From Piscinibacter sp. (GTDB lineage Bacteria > Pseudomonadota > Gammaproteobacteria > Burkholderiales > Burkholderiaceae_C), in assembly GCA_016706565.1 (NCBI GenBank), contig JADJJI010000003.1, positions 124,001 to 188,000 on the forward strand: a stretch of 64,000 bases of DNA, written 5' to 3'. Position 1 is the stretch's first letter; each line of letters begins with the position of its first letter. The notes below the pieces were generated by a model. That model made no database searches. It was not told the DNA's origin and saw only the letters and a list, made by a program, of their open reading frames with translations. The translations under genes were made by a program, and so were the position numbers. This document shows, one piece after another, positions 43,310 through 52,555 of this stretch.

Positions 43310-43947
43310 ATGGCCAACAACCAAGCCACCTGTCGGTCACGAGAAGATCGAGACCAGCAACTTCCTGATGATCGTGCTGATCCTGCTGGCGGTCGCCTTC
43401 GGCGGCCTGGTCGAGATCGTGCCGCTGTTCTTCCAGAAGTCCACCACGCAGCCGGTCGAGGGCCTCAAGCCCTACACCGCCGCTGCAGCTGGCCGGGCGC
43501 GACGTCTACATCCGCGAGGGCTGCTACAACTGCCACTCGCAGATGATCCGCCCGTTCCGCGCCGAAACGCTGCGCTACGGCGACTACTCCAAGGCCGGCG
43601 AGTTCGTCTACGACCACCCGTTCCAGTGGGGCAGCAAGCGCACCGGCCCCGACCTGCACCGCGTGGGCGGCAAGTACAGCGACGAGTGGCACCGCATCCA
43701 CCTGAACAACCCGCGTGACCTGGTGCCGGAGTCCAACATGCCGGCCTATCCGTGGCTGCTCAAGGGCAATGTCGACCCGGCCGACATGGCACCGAAGATG
43801 AAGTCGCTGCGCATGGTGGGCGTGCCCTACACCGACGCCGAGATCGCCAAGGCGGCCGAAGAGGTCAAGGGCAAGACCGAGATGGACGCCGTCATCGCCT
43901 ACCTGCAGGTGCTGGGCACGGCCGCTGCAGCAGCTGCGGCCAAGTGA
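43310..43947 (+). pseudogene. ccoO: Cytochrome c oxidase cbb3-type subunit II, frame-disrupted
   Basis: The monohaem membrane-anchored subunit. The start MANNQA, the helix [20 protein letters not shown], the haem site [17 protein letters not shown] and the C-terminal YLQVLGTA block are all present, but in different frames: shifts at about 43330 (one base too many in CACCTGTCGG) and about 43480 (one extra C in ACCGCCGCTGCAG). Correcting these two restores a continuous protein of normal length. Loss by mutation or assembly error are both possible; the haem motif itself is intact. Confidence 0.88.
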
Positions 43948-43959
43948 AGGAGTCGCACC

Positions 43960-44130
43960 ATGGACATCAATGACCTGAGAAGCGTGGTCACCGTGGTCTC
44001 TCTGCTGGCCTTCCTGGGCATCGTCGCCTGGGCCTGGTCGCGCAGCAACCGTTCGGCGTTCGACGAAGCAGCGCAGCTGCCGTTTGCCGATGAGCAGGGC
44101 GCCCAAGGCGCCTCGCGCAGGAGAAAAGCA
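43960..44130 (+). CDS. ccoQ: Cbb3-type oxidase subunit CcoQ, open into ccoP
   Basis: Residues 1-45 (MDINDLRSVVTVVSLLAFLG, IVAWAWSRSNRSAFDEAAQL) are a standard CcoQ: one membrane helix and acidic tail. No stop follows; the frame continues through GAQGASRRRKA straight into the start of ccoP at 44131. An AGGAG ribosome site for ccoP is preserved at the junction, so I suspect a lost stop rather than a designed fusion. CcoQ stabilises the oxidase complex. Confidence 0.8.
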
Positions 44131-44977
44131 ATGAGCGATTTCATCAACAGCGGCTGGGCGCTCTTCATCGCCGCCGTCACCATCCTGGGCCTGGTGGCCT
44201 GCCTGGCACTGCTGATCATGGCCAGCAAGCGCAAGGTGATGGCCGCCGACAACACCACCGGCCACGTCTGGGACGAGGACCTGCGCGAGATGAACAACCC
44301 GCTGCCGCGCTGGTGGATGTGGCTGTTCGTCATCACGGTGGTCTTCGCGGCCGTCTACCTGGCCTTCTACCCGGGCCTGGGCACCGCGCCGGCAAGCTGG
44401 GCTGGACCAGCACCGGCCAGCACGAGGCCGAGCAGGCGAAGGCCCAGGCGACCATGGCACCGCTGTACGCGAAGTTCACCAGCCAGGGCGCCGAAGCGCT
44501 GGCAAAGGATCCGCAGGCGATGGCCATCGGCGAGCGCCTGTTCATCAACAACTGCGCGCAGTGCCACGGCTCCGATGCGCGCGGCAGCAAGGGCTTCCCG
44601 AACCTGACCGACGGCGACTGGCGCGACCCGATGGCCGCGGCGGTCGGTAGCTCCGAGGACGTGAAGAACGTTGCGAACTACGTGCTGAGCCTGTCGGGCA
44701 GCCCGCACAACGCCACGGCGGCGCAACTCGGCAAGGAGAAGTTCGCCGCCTGCGCGGCCTGCCACGGCCCGGACGGCAAGGGGCTCAAGGCGCTGGGCGC
44801 ACCCAACCTGACCGACAAGGTCTGGCTGCACGGCTGGGGCGAGGAGGCGATTCTGGCGATGGTGAACAATGGCAAGACCAACGTCATGCCGGCGCAGGCC
44901 AGCCGGATGTCGCCCGAGCAGATTCACGTGCTGGCGGCCTATGTCTGGAGCCTGTCGCAGGCCGGCCCGCAAAGTGA
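44131..44977 (+). pseudogene. ccoP: Cytochrome c oxidase cbb3-type subunit III, frame-disrupted
   Basis: The dihaem c subunit: N-terminal helices (SGWALFIAAVTILGLVACLA and WWMWLFVITVVFAAVYLAF), then two haem motifs, CAQCH and CAACH. The frame breaks at about 44388 (after FYPGLGT) and again near 44970, where the expected stop TGA at 44975-44977 is missed and the frame runs into ccoG. The rest is conserved. CcoP takes electrons from cytochrome c and passes them to CcoO. Confidence 0.87.
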
Positions 44978-44984
44978 TCGAGCG

Positions 44985-46418
44985 ATGTCTGAGCCGCGCG
45001 CCCCCGCGCCCGGCGCGCGCGTCCTCCGACGCGCCGGCGAGACCGCCGTTTCGCTGGCCGCGCCGCGCACCAGAAGACGACGCGCGCGCCGTCGCGGCAA
45101 GAGATCGCCGGCCTGGCGGTGGGCCCTGGTCTGGGGCACCCAGATCCTCTTCTACGGGCTGCCCTGGCTGCAGTGGAACGATCGCCAGGCGGTGCTCTTC
45201 GACCTCGGTGCCCGCCGTTTCTACATCGGCGGTCTGGTCCTGCATCCGCAGGACTTCATCTACCTCACCGGGCTGCTGATCGTCTCGGCCTACGCGCTGT
45301 TCCTGTTCACCGCGGTGGCCGGGCGGCTGTGGTGCGGCTATGCCTGCCCGCAGACGGTCTACACCGAGATCTTCATGTGGTTCGAGAACCGCATCGAGGG
45401 TGATCGTGCCAAGCGCATGAAGCTCGATGCGGCTCCCTGGAACGGCGAGAAGCTGTGGCGCAAGGGCAGCAAGCAGGCGGTCTGGCTCGCCTTCGGCCTG
45501 TGGACGGGCTTCACCTTCGTCGGCTACTTCACGCCGATCCGCACCCTGGCGGCCGAGGCCGCGACGCTCGGCTTCGGGCCCTGGGAGTGGTTCTGGATCC
45601 TGTTCTACGGTTTCGCCACCTACGGCAACGCCGGCTACATGCGCGAGCAGGTCTGCAAGTACATGTGCCCGTACGCGCGATTCCAGAGCGCGATGTTCGA
45701 CAACGACACGATGATCATCAGCTACGACACCGCGCGCGGCGAGCCGCGGCTCACGTGGACGCAAGGCGGATCCCGGCCCAGCTGGGCCTGGGCTCGTGCA
45801 TCGACTGCGGCCTGTGCGTGCAGGTCTGCCCCACCGGCATCGACATCCGCAAGGGCCTGCAGTACGAGTGCATCGGCTGCGCCGCCTGCATCGACGTGTG
45901 CGACGGCGTGATGGACAAGATGAGCTATCCGCGCGGCCTGATCCGCTACGCCACCCAGAACGGCATCGACAAGGGCTGGGACAAGGCGCAGATGCTGCGG
46001 CGCGTGCTGCGCCCGCGCGTGCTTGTCTACACCGCCATCCTGATCCTCATCCTCGCGGCCTTCGGAGCCAGCCTGATGCTGCGCACGCCGTTCCGTGTCG
46101 ACGTGGTCCGCGACCGCGGTGCGCTGGCCCGCCTGGTGGACGACGGCCAGATCGAGAACGTCTACCGCCTGCAGATGATGAACGCCACCGAAGGCGCCGC
46201 AGCGCTACCGCATCAGGTGAGGGCCTGGCGGGCCATCCAGGGCAAGCCGCCGGTCGAGGTCGGTCCGGCCGAAGCGCGCTGGGTGCCGGTGGCGGCCAGG
46301 TGCCGCCGGAGCGGCCGGCGCGCCGGGGGCCGGTGCACTCCGTTCGAGCGATCACCGCCTGCCGGATGACCCGGTGGCGAGTACCCGCGAGAAGTCGACC
46401 TTTGTCGTGCCGCGCTGA
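44985..46418 (+). pseudogene. ccoG: Cbb3 assembly protein CcoG (ferredoxin-type), frame-disrupted
   Basis: A polytopic membrane protein with two 4Fe-4S clusters, involved in copper reduction for the oxidase. Recognisable: LFYGLPWLQWNDRQAVLFDL, the CGYACPQTVYTEIF block, CKYMCPYARFQSAMFD, and the cluster motifs CIDCGLCVQVCP and CIGCAACIDVCD. Frame changes occur between 45040 and 45110 (N-terminal part garbled), at about 45770, and several times after 46190. The true C-terminus (REKSTFVVPR) reads in the frame ending at 46418. No motif is lost to substitution, only to frame. Confidence 0.85.
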
Positions 46419-46424
46419 GCCACC

Positions 46425-46658
46425 GTGGGACCCTGCAGCAAGCGATCCCCGCAAGCCTCCGCTGTGGCTGGCGCGGCCGCCTGGTGTGGGTCGGGCGCCG
46501 GCCTGGCCGCCGCGGTGGTGGCCTGGGCCATCGACCGGTGATCACCGCCGCCAGGGTGACCTGCGCGCCGCCGACGCCCTGGCGGCGAAGGTCAGCCCGA
46601 AGATGCGCTGGCGCCCGCCATGCAAGGCCGCAACCACGCAGCGTCACCGCAGCGCTGA
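46425..46658 (+). pseudogene. FixH/CcoH-like protein, frame-disrupted
   Basis: Two fragments in different frames match a FixH-type protein: a start DPRKPPLWLARPP in one, and an end DALAPAMQGRNHAASPQR with stop 46656-46658 in another. Between them the membrane helix is scrambled (VWVG, AAVV-AWA pieces in mixed frames). FixH helps assemble the oxidase together with the copper ATPase. The start is uncertain; GTG 46425 is a guess. The position directly after ccoG supports the identity. Confidence 0.6.
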
Positions 46659-46659
46659 G

Positions 46660-46935
46660 ATGAACATCCCGGGGGCGGTCTTGAAGCAGCGCGCGCTGAC
46701 CATTCTCTGGCCCGCCTTCCTGATGGCCGGCGTGCTGGAGATGCTTGTCTTCGTGGTCGTCGATCCGGGCGATCTGCACTGGTTCGGTGGCGAGGCGCTG
46801 AACTGGTCCAACCAGGCGGTCTATACCGTCACCTTCCTGATCTTCTGGGCAGTCATCGCCACGGCCGGCGCGCTGACGGCGCTGCTGGGCGAGCCCGAAG
46901 AGATCAACGCCGCCGCGGCCGAGCGGCCGCGCTGA
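46660..46935 (+). CDS. Small membrane protein of the cbb3 cluster
   Basis: A 91-residue protein starting MNIPGAVLKQRALTILWPAF, with two strong membrane helices (WPAFLMAGVLEMLVFVVV and YTVTFLIFWAVIATAGALTAL) separated by an aromatic loop (DLHWFGGEALNW). It is intact. Genes of this kind often lie after ccoH in betaproteobacteria and are uncharacterised. It starts at the FixH stop and ends before the convergent fnr gene. Confidence 0.75.
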   Translation: MNIPGAVLKQRALTILWPAFLMAGVLEMLVFVVVDPGDLHWFGGEALNWSNQAVYTVTFLIFWAVIATAGALTALLGEPEEINAAAAERPR

Positions 46936-46944
46936 GCGCCAGCC

Positions 46945-47766
46945 TCAGCAGGCGGTGCTGCTGATCAGCTGGCGCAGCCCGGCCTCGTCGAGGATGCGGA
47001 TGTGGCGCTGCTTGACCTCCAGGAGGCCATCGTCCTGGAACTTCGAGAAGGTGCGGCTCACGGTTTCCAGCTTGAGGCCGAGGTAGCTGCCGATCTCTTC
47101 GCGCGTCATGCGCAGAATGAGCGATGAGGCCGAGAAGCCGCGTGCCTGCAGCCGCTGCGTCAGGTTGAGCAGGAAGGCCGCCAGGCGCTCTTCGGCGCGC
47201 ATGCTGCCCAGCAGCAGCATCACGCCGTGGTCGCGAACGATCTCGCGGCTCATGATCTTGTGGAACTGGTGCTGCAGGCGGCGTGAGCTCGCGCGACAGG
47301 TCCTCGAGCTGGTGGTAGGGGATGACGCAGACCTGCGAGTCTTCCAGGGCGATCGCGTCGCAGGTGTGGCGGTCGGTGCCGATGCCGTCGAGGCCGAGCA
47401 GTTCGCCCGCCATCTGGAAACCCGTGACCTGGTCGCGGCCGTCTTCCGAAGACACGCAGGTCTTGAAGAAGCCGGTGCGCACCGCATACAGCGACTGGAA
47501 CGCGTCGCCGGCGCGGAACAAGGCGTCGCCGCGGGCACCAAGGCGGCGCGTGGCCACCAGCTGTCGAGCCGCTCGAGCTGTTCGTTGGACAGGCCCACGG
47601 GCAGACACAGCTCGCGCAGGTTGCAACTGGAGCAGGCCACCTTGAATGCCTCGGCGCGGATCGGCGCGGCGGTGGGCCGACCGCGGGGGACTCGGATCGT
47701 GGCCGATGGCGGGCTGATCGTGACGCGCGACGCGGCATGTACGGCGATTCGGGTGGTGGTGCGCAT
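46945..47766 (-). pseudogene. fnr: FNR-type oxygen-sensing regulator, frame-disrupted
   Basis: A Crp/Fnr transcription factor. The cluster ligands are seen in VACSSCNLRELCLP, the cyclic-nucleotide-like core in LFRAGDAFQSLYAVRTGFFK and VSSEDGRDQVTGFQMAGELLG, and the recognition helix in EEIGSYLGLKLETVSRTFSK. The N- and C-terminal parts share a frame; the middle third is in another, with shifts near 47555 and 47282. Restored, it would be a normal 4Fe-4S FNR able to activate ccoN and hemN. ATG 47766 is used as the start. Confidence 0.88.
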
Positions 47767-47795
47767 GGACTTATTGCCGGTTCCCACCTGCGCTG

Positions 47796-47809
47796 TTGAG
47801 GCACGTCAA
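47796..47809. promoter_or_regulatory. FNR-like site between fnr and hemN
   Basis: TTGAG-GCAC-GTCAA keeps the TTGA-N6-TCAA core of the FNR palindrome, with symmetric changes at the inner positions. It lies 30-40 bases from both start codons of the divergent fnr and hemN genes, so it could serve autoregulation of fnr and oxygen control of hemN. Confidence 0.65.
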
Positions 47810-47843
47810 GTCGCCGGGCGCGCGTCTGGCACAGTCTTGCGCC

Positions 47844-49253
47844 ATGAACGCCACCATGCGGCGCGCCCTGTCCTGCCCGAGAGCGCTGCTGCGCCGGCTC
47901 GACGTGCCGGGGCCGCGCTACACCTCGTACCCCACGGCCGACCGCTTCGTCGAGGCGTTCGGGCCGACCGAGTACGCGCAGGCGCTGCGCCAGCGCGCCG
48001 AAGGCGCGATGGTCGGTGGCGTGCCGCCGCTGTCGGTCTACGTGCACATCCCCTTTTGCGAATCGCTGTGCTACTACTGCGGCTGCAACAAGGTCATCAC
48101 CAAGCATCACGAACGCGCCGGCGAGTACCTCGACGCGCTCGAGAAGGAGATCGCGCTGCACGTCGACCGGCTCGGCGCCGGCCAGACCGTCTCGCAACTG
48201 CACTTCGGCGGCGGCTCGCCCACCTTCCTGAGCGATGCGGAGCTCAGCCGCCTGATGGGCACGCTGCGCCAGGCGTTCCGCGCCTCGCACCGGAAGCCGA
48301 GAACTCGATCGAGGTCGATCCGCGCACCGCCACGCCCGAGCGGCTGGCGCACCTGGCCGCAGCTGGGCTTCAACCGCCTCAGCTTCGGCGTGCAGGACTT
48401 CGACCCGCCGTGCAGCAGGCCGTGCACCGGTGCAGAGCCGCGACAGCGCGCGACCTCGCTGATGCACCGGCGCGCGCACTCGGCTTCGAATCGATCAACG
48501 CCGACCTGATCTACGGCCTGCCCAAGCAGACGCCCGAGTCCTTCGCCCGCACCATCGCGCAGGTGGCCGAGCTGCGGCCCGACCGCATCGCGCTGTACGC
48601 CTACGCCCACCTGCCGCAGCGCTTCAAGCCGCAGCGGCGCATCGCGTCGGCCGACCTGCCACCGCCCGAGCACCGCGTGAAGCATGCTGGGTGGCGCCAT
48701 CGCGGGCTTCGTGGGTCACGGCTACACCTACATCGGCATGGACCACTTCGCGCTGCCCGGCGACTCGCTGGCGGTGGCCAAGCGCCAGGGCCGGCTGCAT
48801 CGCAACTTCCAGGGCTACAGCACGCAGCCCGACTGCGACCTGATCGCCCTGGGCGTGTCGTCCATCGGGCGCATGGGCGCCACCTACAGCCAGAACGCCA
48901 AGACGCTGCCCGAGTACTACGACGCGGTGAACCAGGGCCAGTTCCCGATCGTGCGCGGCCTGGCGCTGACGCGCGACGACCTGGTGCGCCGCGCCGTCAT
49001 CATGGCCCTGATGTGCCAGGGCCGGCTGGAGTTCGAGTCGATCGAACTCGCCCACCTCATCAAGGTGCGCAAGCACTTCGCCACCGAACTGGAGCAGCTG
49101 CGCGCGTTGCAGGAGTCGGGCTGGTGGTCATCGAGCCATCGTCCATCCAGGTCACTGCGCTGGGCTGGTACTTCGTCCGCGGCGTGGCGATGGTGTTCGA
49201 CAAGCACCTTGCAGGCCGACCAGGTGCGCGAGCGCTTTTCGCGCATCATCTGA
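47844..49253 (+). pseudogene. hemN: Oxygen-independent coproporphyrinogen III oxidase, frame-disrupted
   Basis: A radical-SAM enzyme that forms protoporphyrinogen without oxygen. The start (LRRLDVPGPRYTSYPTADRF), the cluster motif HIPFCESLCYYCGCNKVI, GGGSPTFL, ESINADLIYGLPKQTPESF, GMDHFALPGDSLAVA and the C-terminal DQVRERFSRII are all found, but spread over three frames, with shifts at about 48290, 48360, 48415, 48450, 48685, 49120 and 49205. It is the most disrupted gene of the cluster. Catalytic residues are unchanged. Confidence 0.87.
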
Positions 49254-49256
49254 GGC

Positions 49257-49958
49257 ATGAACACTGCGCTGGCCGCCACTGCCCTGCTGATGGGCCTGGC
49301 CGGAGCGCCGCACTGCGCGGCGATGTGCGGCGCGGCCTGCGCCGGCATCGTGCGCTCCTGCCACGGTGGGGCAGGGCATGCGAGTTCGGTCGCCTTCCAT
49401 GTCACGCGCCTGGCGGGCTATGCCGCGGGCGGGGCGCTGGCGGCAGGCAGCGTCTCGTGGCTGGCCACCCAGGGCGCGCAGGTGGCGCTGCTGCGGCCGC
49501 TGTGGACGCTCTTCCAGGTCGCGGCATTCGCGCTGGGGCTGTGGCTGCTGATCGCCGGTCGCCAGCCGGGCTGGGTCGACAACTTCCGAGTTCGGGCGAC
49601 TAGCGCGGCGCAGACCGGTCGGCGGGTCGTCTGGCTACAAGGTCCGGCTGGCGCCGCAGCCGCGGGGTCGATGTGGGTGGCCTTGCCGTGCGGCCTGCTG
49701 CAGTCGGCGCTGGTCGTGTCGGCGCTCGGATCTGGCCCGCTCGACGGCGCCGTCTTGATGGCCTTGTTCGCCGCAGGCTCCAGCCTGGGGCTGCTGCTCG
49801 GGCCGAGCCTGTGGTTGAGCCTGGCGGGCCGCCACGCCGGGCAAGCACAGGTATGGTCGGTGCGCCTGGCCGGGCTGATGCTGGCGGCCGCGTCCGCCTG
49901 GGCGCTGGCGCATGGTCTGGCCACGGCGATGGGCAGCGACTTCTGCCTCCCGTTCTGA
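49257..49958 (+). CDS. Sulfite exporter TauE/SafE-like membrane protein
   Basis: A 233-residue protein with about six membrane helices, in the UreH/DsbD-like branch of the TauE/SafE group. The first helix carries GLAGAPHCAAMCGAACAG, with a CxxxCGxxC pattern typical of family members beside cbb3 genes; these are thought to handle copper or thiols for oxidase assembly. It starts three bases after the hemN stop and reads in a clean frame, the first intact gene after the disturbed stretch. Substrate uncertain. Confidence 0.85.
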   Translation: MNTALAATALLMGLAGAPHCAAMCGAACAGIVRSCHGGAGHASSVAFHVTRLAGYAAGGALAAGSVSWLATQGAQVALLRPLWTLFQVAAFALGLWLLIAGRQPGWVDNFRVRATSAAQTGRRVVWLQGPAGAAAAGSMWVALPCGLLQSALVVSALGSGPLDGAVLMALFAAGSSLGLLLGPSLWLSLAGRHAGQAQVWSVRLAGLMLAAASAWALAHGLATAMGSDFCLPF

Positions 49959-49987
49959 CGCCGTCGAATCGATTCCAAGCTTTGCAA

Positions 49988-50017
49988 ACACAAACGCCCG
50001 GTGCAGGCACCGGGCGT
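49988..50017 (-). terminator. Terminator of the Ala/Lys-rich small protein gene
   Basis: Stem ACGCCCGGTGC (49994-50004) and GCACCGGGCGT (50007-50017); effective loop GCAGGC. On the minus strand it is followed by TTGTGTTTG. It also separates the convergent exporter gene. Confidence 0.8.
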
Positions 50018-50073
50018 CTGGTCCGGACCGAAGCCCGGCGATCAGTGGGCCGGCTCGCGCCGGCCCGGCTGAA

Positions 50074-50262
50074 TTACTTCGAGGCAGCCTTCTCGGCGGG
50101 CTTCGCAGCAGCCTTTTCGGCAGGCTTCGCAGCAGCCTTGTCGTCCTTCTTGGCAGCGGCGGAAGCAGCCGGCTTGGCGGCTTCGGCAGGCTTGTCGGCG
50201 GCGTACACGCCGGCGGCGAAGAAGGCAGCGGTCAGGGCGGCGAGGAGCTTGGTCATTTTCAT
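50074..50262 (-). CDS. Small exported Ala/Lys/Pro-rich repeat protein
   Basis: A 62-residue precursor with a signal peptide (MKMTKLLAALTAAFFAAGVYA-A). The mature part is almost only Ala, Lys, Pro, Glu and Asp, with the repeat AAAKPAEK occurring twice in tandem and related units before. It is basic and probably disordered, resembling histone-H1-like tails, but exported. An aaagg ribosome site and a strong terminator mark it as a real monocistronic gene. No function known; envelope or nucleic-acid binding is speculative. Confidence 0.75.
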   Translation of the reverse strand: MKMTKLLAALTAAFFAAGVYAADKPAEAAKPAASAAAKKDDKAAAKPAEKAAAKPAEKAASK

Positions 50263-50407
50263 TTACCTTTTGTTGAGAGTTGGATCCAACCTCCATCGGG
50301 AGGCTTGGCGACAACGGGTGCCGATGTCAGTCGGTTGACAGACGTGCTGAACTAGAATTCGCGCTTCCGATCCCGACCCTGCAACGCCACGAGCGGAGCC
50401 ACTCCCC

Positions 50408-51661
50408 ATGTACCAACACATCAAGGTGCCCGCAGGCGGGCAGAAGATCACCGTCAACGCCGACTACTCGTTGAACGTGCCCTCGAACCCGATCATTCCG
50501 TACATCGAGGGCGACGGCACCGGCTTCGACATCACGCCGGTCATGATCAAGGTCGTCGACGCGGCCGTGGCCAAGGCCTACGGTGGCAAGCGGCAGATCC
50601 ACTGGATGGAGATCTACGCCGGCGAGAAGGCCACCAAGGTGTACGGCCCGGACGTCTGGCTTCCCGCCGAGTCACTGGAAGTGCTGCGCGAGTACGTGGT
50701 ATCGATCAAGGGCCCGCTGACCACGCCGGTGGGCGGCGGCATCCGCTCGCTGAACGTGGCGCTGCGCCAGGAACTCGACCTGTACGTCTGCCTGCGCCCG
50801 GTGCAGTACTTCAAGGGCGTGCCGTCGCCGGTGAAGGAGCCCGAGAAGACCAACATGGTGATCTTCCGCGAGAACTCGGAAGACATCTACGCCGGCATCG
50901 AGTACGAGGCCGAGTCCGACAAGGCGAAGAAGCTGATCAAGTTCCTGATCGACGAGATGGGCGTCAAGAAGATCCGCTTCCCGAACACCTCGGGCATCGG
51001 CATCAAGCCGGTCTCTCGCGAAGGCACCGAGCGCCTGGTGCGCAAGGCGATCCAGTACGCGATCGACAACGACAAGCCCAGCGTGACCATCGTGCACAAG
51101 GGCAACATCATGAAGTTCACCGAAGGCGGCTTCCGTGACTGGGGCTACGCCCTGGCGCAGCGCGAGTTCGGCGCCGAGCTGATCGACGGCGGCCCGTGGT
51201 GCAAGTTCAAGAACCCGAAGACGGGCAAGGACATCGTCGTCAAGGACAGCATCGCCGACGCCTTCCTGCAGCAGATCCTGCTGCGCCCGGCCGAGTACTC
51301 GGTGATCGCCACGCTGAACCTGAACGGCGACTACATCTCCGACGCGCTGGCCGCGCAGGTCGGCGGCATCGGCATCGCGCCCGGCGCCAACCTGTCCGAC
51401 TCGGTGGCCTGCTTCGAGGCCACCCACGGCACGGCGCCCAAGTACGCCGGCAAGGACTACGTCAACCCGGGTTCCGAGATCCTCTCTGCCGAGATGATGC
51501 TGCGCCACATGGGCTGGACCGAAGCCGCTGACCGCATCATCAGCTCGATGGAGAAGTCGATTGCCTCGAAGAAGGTGACCTACGACTTCGCCCGCCTGAT
51601 GGAGGGTGCGACGCAGGTGTCGTGCTCGGGCTTCGGGCAGGTGATGATCGACCACATGTGA
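50408..51661 (+). CDS. icd: Isocitrate dehydrogenase (NADP-dependent)
   Basis: Oxidises isocitrate to 2-oxoglutarate in the citric acid cycle. The 417-residue protein has the bacterial homodimeric layout: substrate-binding [19 protein letters not shown] with the regulatory Ser, [39 protein letters not shown] and [13 protein letters not shown]. Length and cofactor region ([17 protein letters not shown]) match the NADP type. It is a single-gene unit with its own terminator. Confidence 0.97.
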   Translation: MYQHIKVPAGGQKITVNADYSLNVPSNPIIPYIEGDGTGFDITPVMIKVVDAAVAKAYGGKRQIHWMEIYAGEKATKVYGPDVWLPAESLEVLREYVVSIKGPLTTPVGGGIRSLNVALRQELDLYVCLRPVQYFKGVPSPVKEPEKTNMVIFRENSEDIYAGIEYEAESDKAKKLIKFLIDEMGVKKIRFPNTSGIGIKPVSREGTERLVRKAIQYAIDNDKPSVTIVHKGNIMKFTEGGFRDWGYALAQREFGAELIDGGPWCKFKNPKTGKDIVVKDSIADAFLQQILLRPAEYSVIATLNLNGDYISDALAAQVGGIGIAPGANLSDSVACFEATHGTAPKYAGKDYVNPGSEILSAEMMLRHMGWTEAADRIISSMEKSIASKKVTYDFARLMEGATQVSCSGFGQVMIDHM

Positions 51662-51700
51662 ACCGGCCGAGCGGGCCATTTGCGCCCGTTCCAGAACGAC

Positions 51701-51725
51701 AAAGGCCCGCTATCGCGGGCCTTTT
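51701..51725. terminator. Bidirectional terminator between icd and cold-shock gene
   Basis: Stem AAAGGCCCGC (51701-51710) and GCGGGCCTTT (51715-51724), loop TATC, T-run on both sides when read in either direction. Convergent genes flank it. Confidence 0.93.
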
Positions 51726-51742
51726 GCATACGAACCGAGATG

Positions 51743-51997
51743 TCAGCGGCTCGATTCGGTCAGATCGGCGGATTGGGCAGACTGAGCCTCGCTCTCCACC
51801 GGCGCGATGTTCTGGGCCAGCTGGCCCTTCGGGCCCTGCACCAGTTCGAAGCGCACCTTGCTGCCCTGCTTGAGGGTGCGGAAGCCCTCCATCTGGATGG
51901 CCGAGAAATGCGCGAAGACATCGTCACCGCCGCCGTCGGGTTCGATGAACCCGAAGCCCTTTGCGTCGTTGAACCACTTCACGGTGCCGGTGGGCAT
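51743..51997 (-). CDS. Cold-shock-domain protein (CspA family)
   Basis: An 84-residue single-stranded nucleic-acid-binding protein: [20 protein letters not shown] with RNP1 (KGFGFI) and RNP2 (VFAHF). ATG 51997 follows gagaaggagaagcgac. The C-terminal 17 residues ([17 protein letters not shown]) form a tail beyond the usual 67-70 residues. A longer upstream frame is non-coding. Likely an RNA chaperone; the 198-base gap to clpS may include its structured leader. Confidence 0.95.
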   Translation of the reverse strand: MPTGTVKWFNDAKGFGFIEPDGGGDDVFAHFSAIQMEGFRTLKQGSKVRFELVQGPKGQLAQNIAPVESEAQSAQSADLTESSR

Positions 51998-52195
51998 GTC
52001 GCTTCTCCTTCGAGACAGAAGGGAATTTTCGACCGGGCGTCGCAGCGTGTCAAGGAAGCCACAACCCTTGGTCGATAGTCGCGCGGCAAAAACGGGCGGT
52101 GCTTGCCGTTCTTTTCCGTGTACTTGTGATCTTCGGGCATGGCGCAATATCCAATGCCATGGATGGGTTGCCCGTCAACTCGATAGAATGTTTTC

Positions 52196-52555
52196 ATGCC
52201 CGATGAAACACCTCCGACACCGCCCCTGCCGCCCGGCAAGGGGGGCGTGCCCGACGACGGGCAAGGAGCGGTCGTCGTCGAGCGGCGTACGGCGAAGACC
52301 AAGCCGCCACGCATGTACCAGGTGGTGCTCCTGAACGACGACTACACCCCCATGGAGTTCGTCGTGATGGTTTTGCAGGAATACTTCAAACGCGACCTCG
52401 AAACCGCGACCCAGATCATGTTGAAGATTCATCATGAGGGGCGAGGCGTCTGCGGCGTCTATTCCAAAGATGTCGCCGCGACCAAGGTTGAACTGGTGTT
52501 GGCTGCCGCAAGGCGCGGTGGCCACCCGTTGCAGTGCATTATGGAGGCCGCATGA
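52196..52555 (+). CDS. clpS: ATP-dependent Clp protease adaptor ClpS
   Basis: Delivers N-degron proteins to ClpAP. The 119-residue protein has a flexible proline-rich N-terminus (residues 1-37), then the core: [17 protein letters not shown] (N-degron pocket), [18 protein letters not shown] and the C-terminal [17 protein letters not shown]. The stop overlaps the clpA start (ATGA). It is divergent from the cold-shock gene. Confidence 0.96.
   Translation: MPDETPPTPPLPPGKGGVPDDGQGAVVVERRTAKTKPPRMYQVVLLNDDYTPMEFVVMVLQEYFKRDLETATQIMLKIHHEGRGVCGVYSKDVAATKVELVLAAARRGGHPLQCIMEAA

Noticed and set aside
45796-46935. Single 379-codon frame spanning ccoG, fixH and the small membrane protein
   Set aside because: Only its last 91 codons (from 46660) match a protein; the earlier part is out-of-frame ccoG and a piece of fixH.
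47108-49603. 831-codon plus-strand frame over fnr and hemN
   Set aside because: It contains stretches of HemN because of frame changes, but starts antisense to fnr and ends out of frame in the exporter gene.
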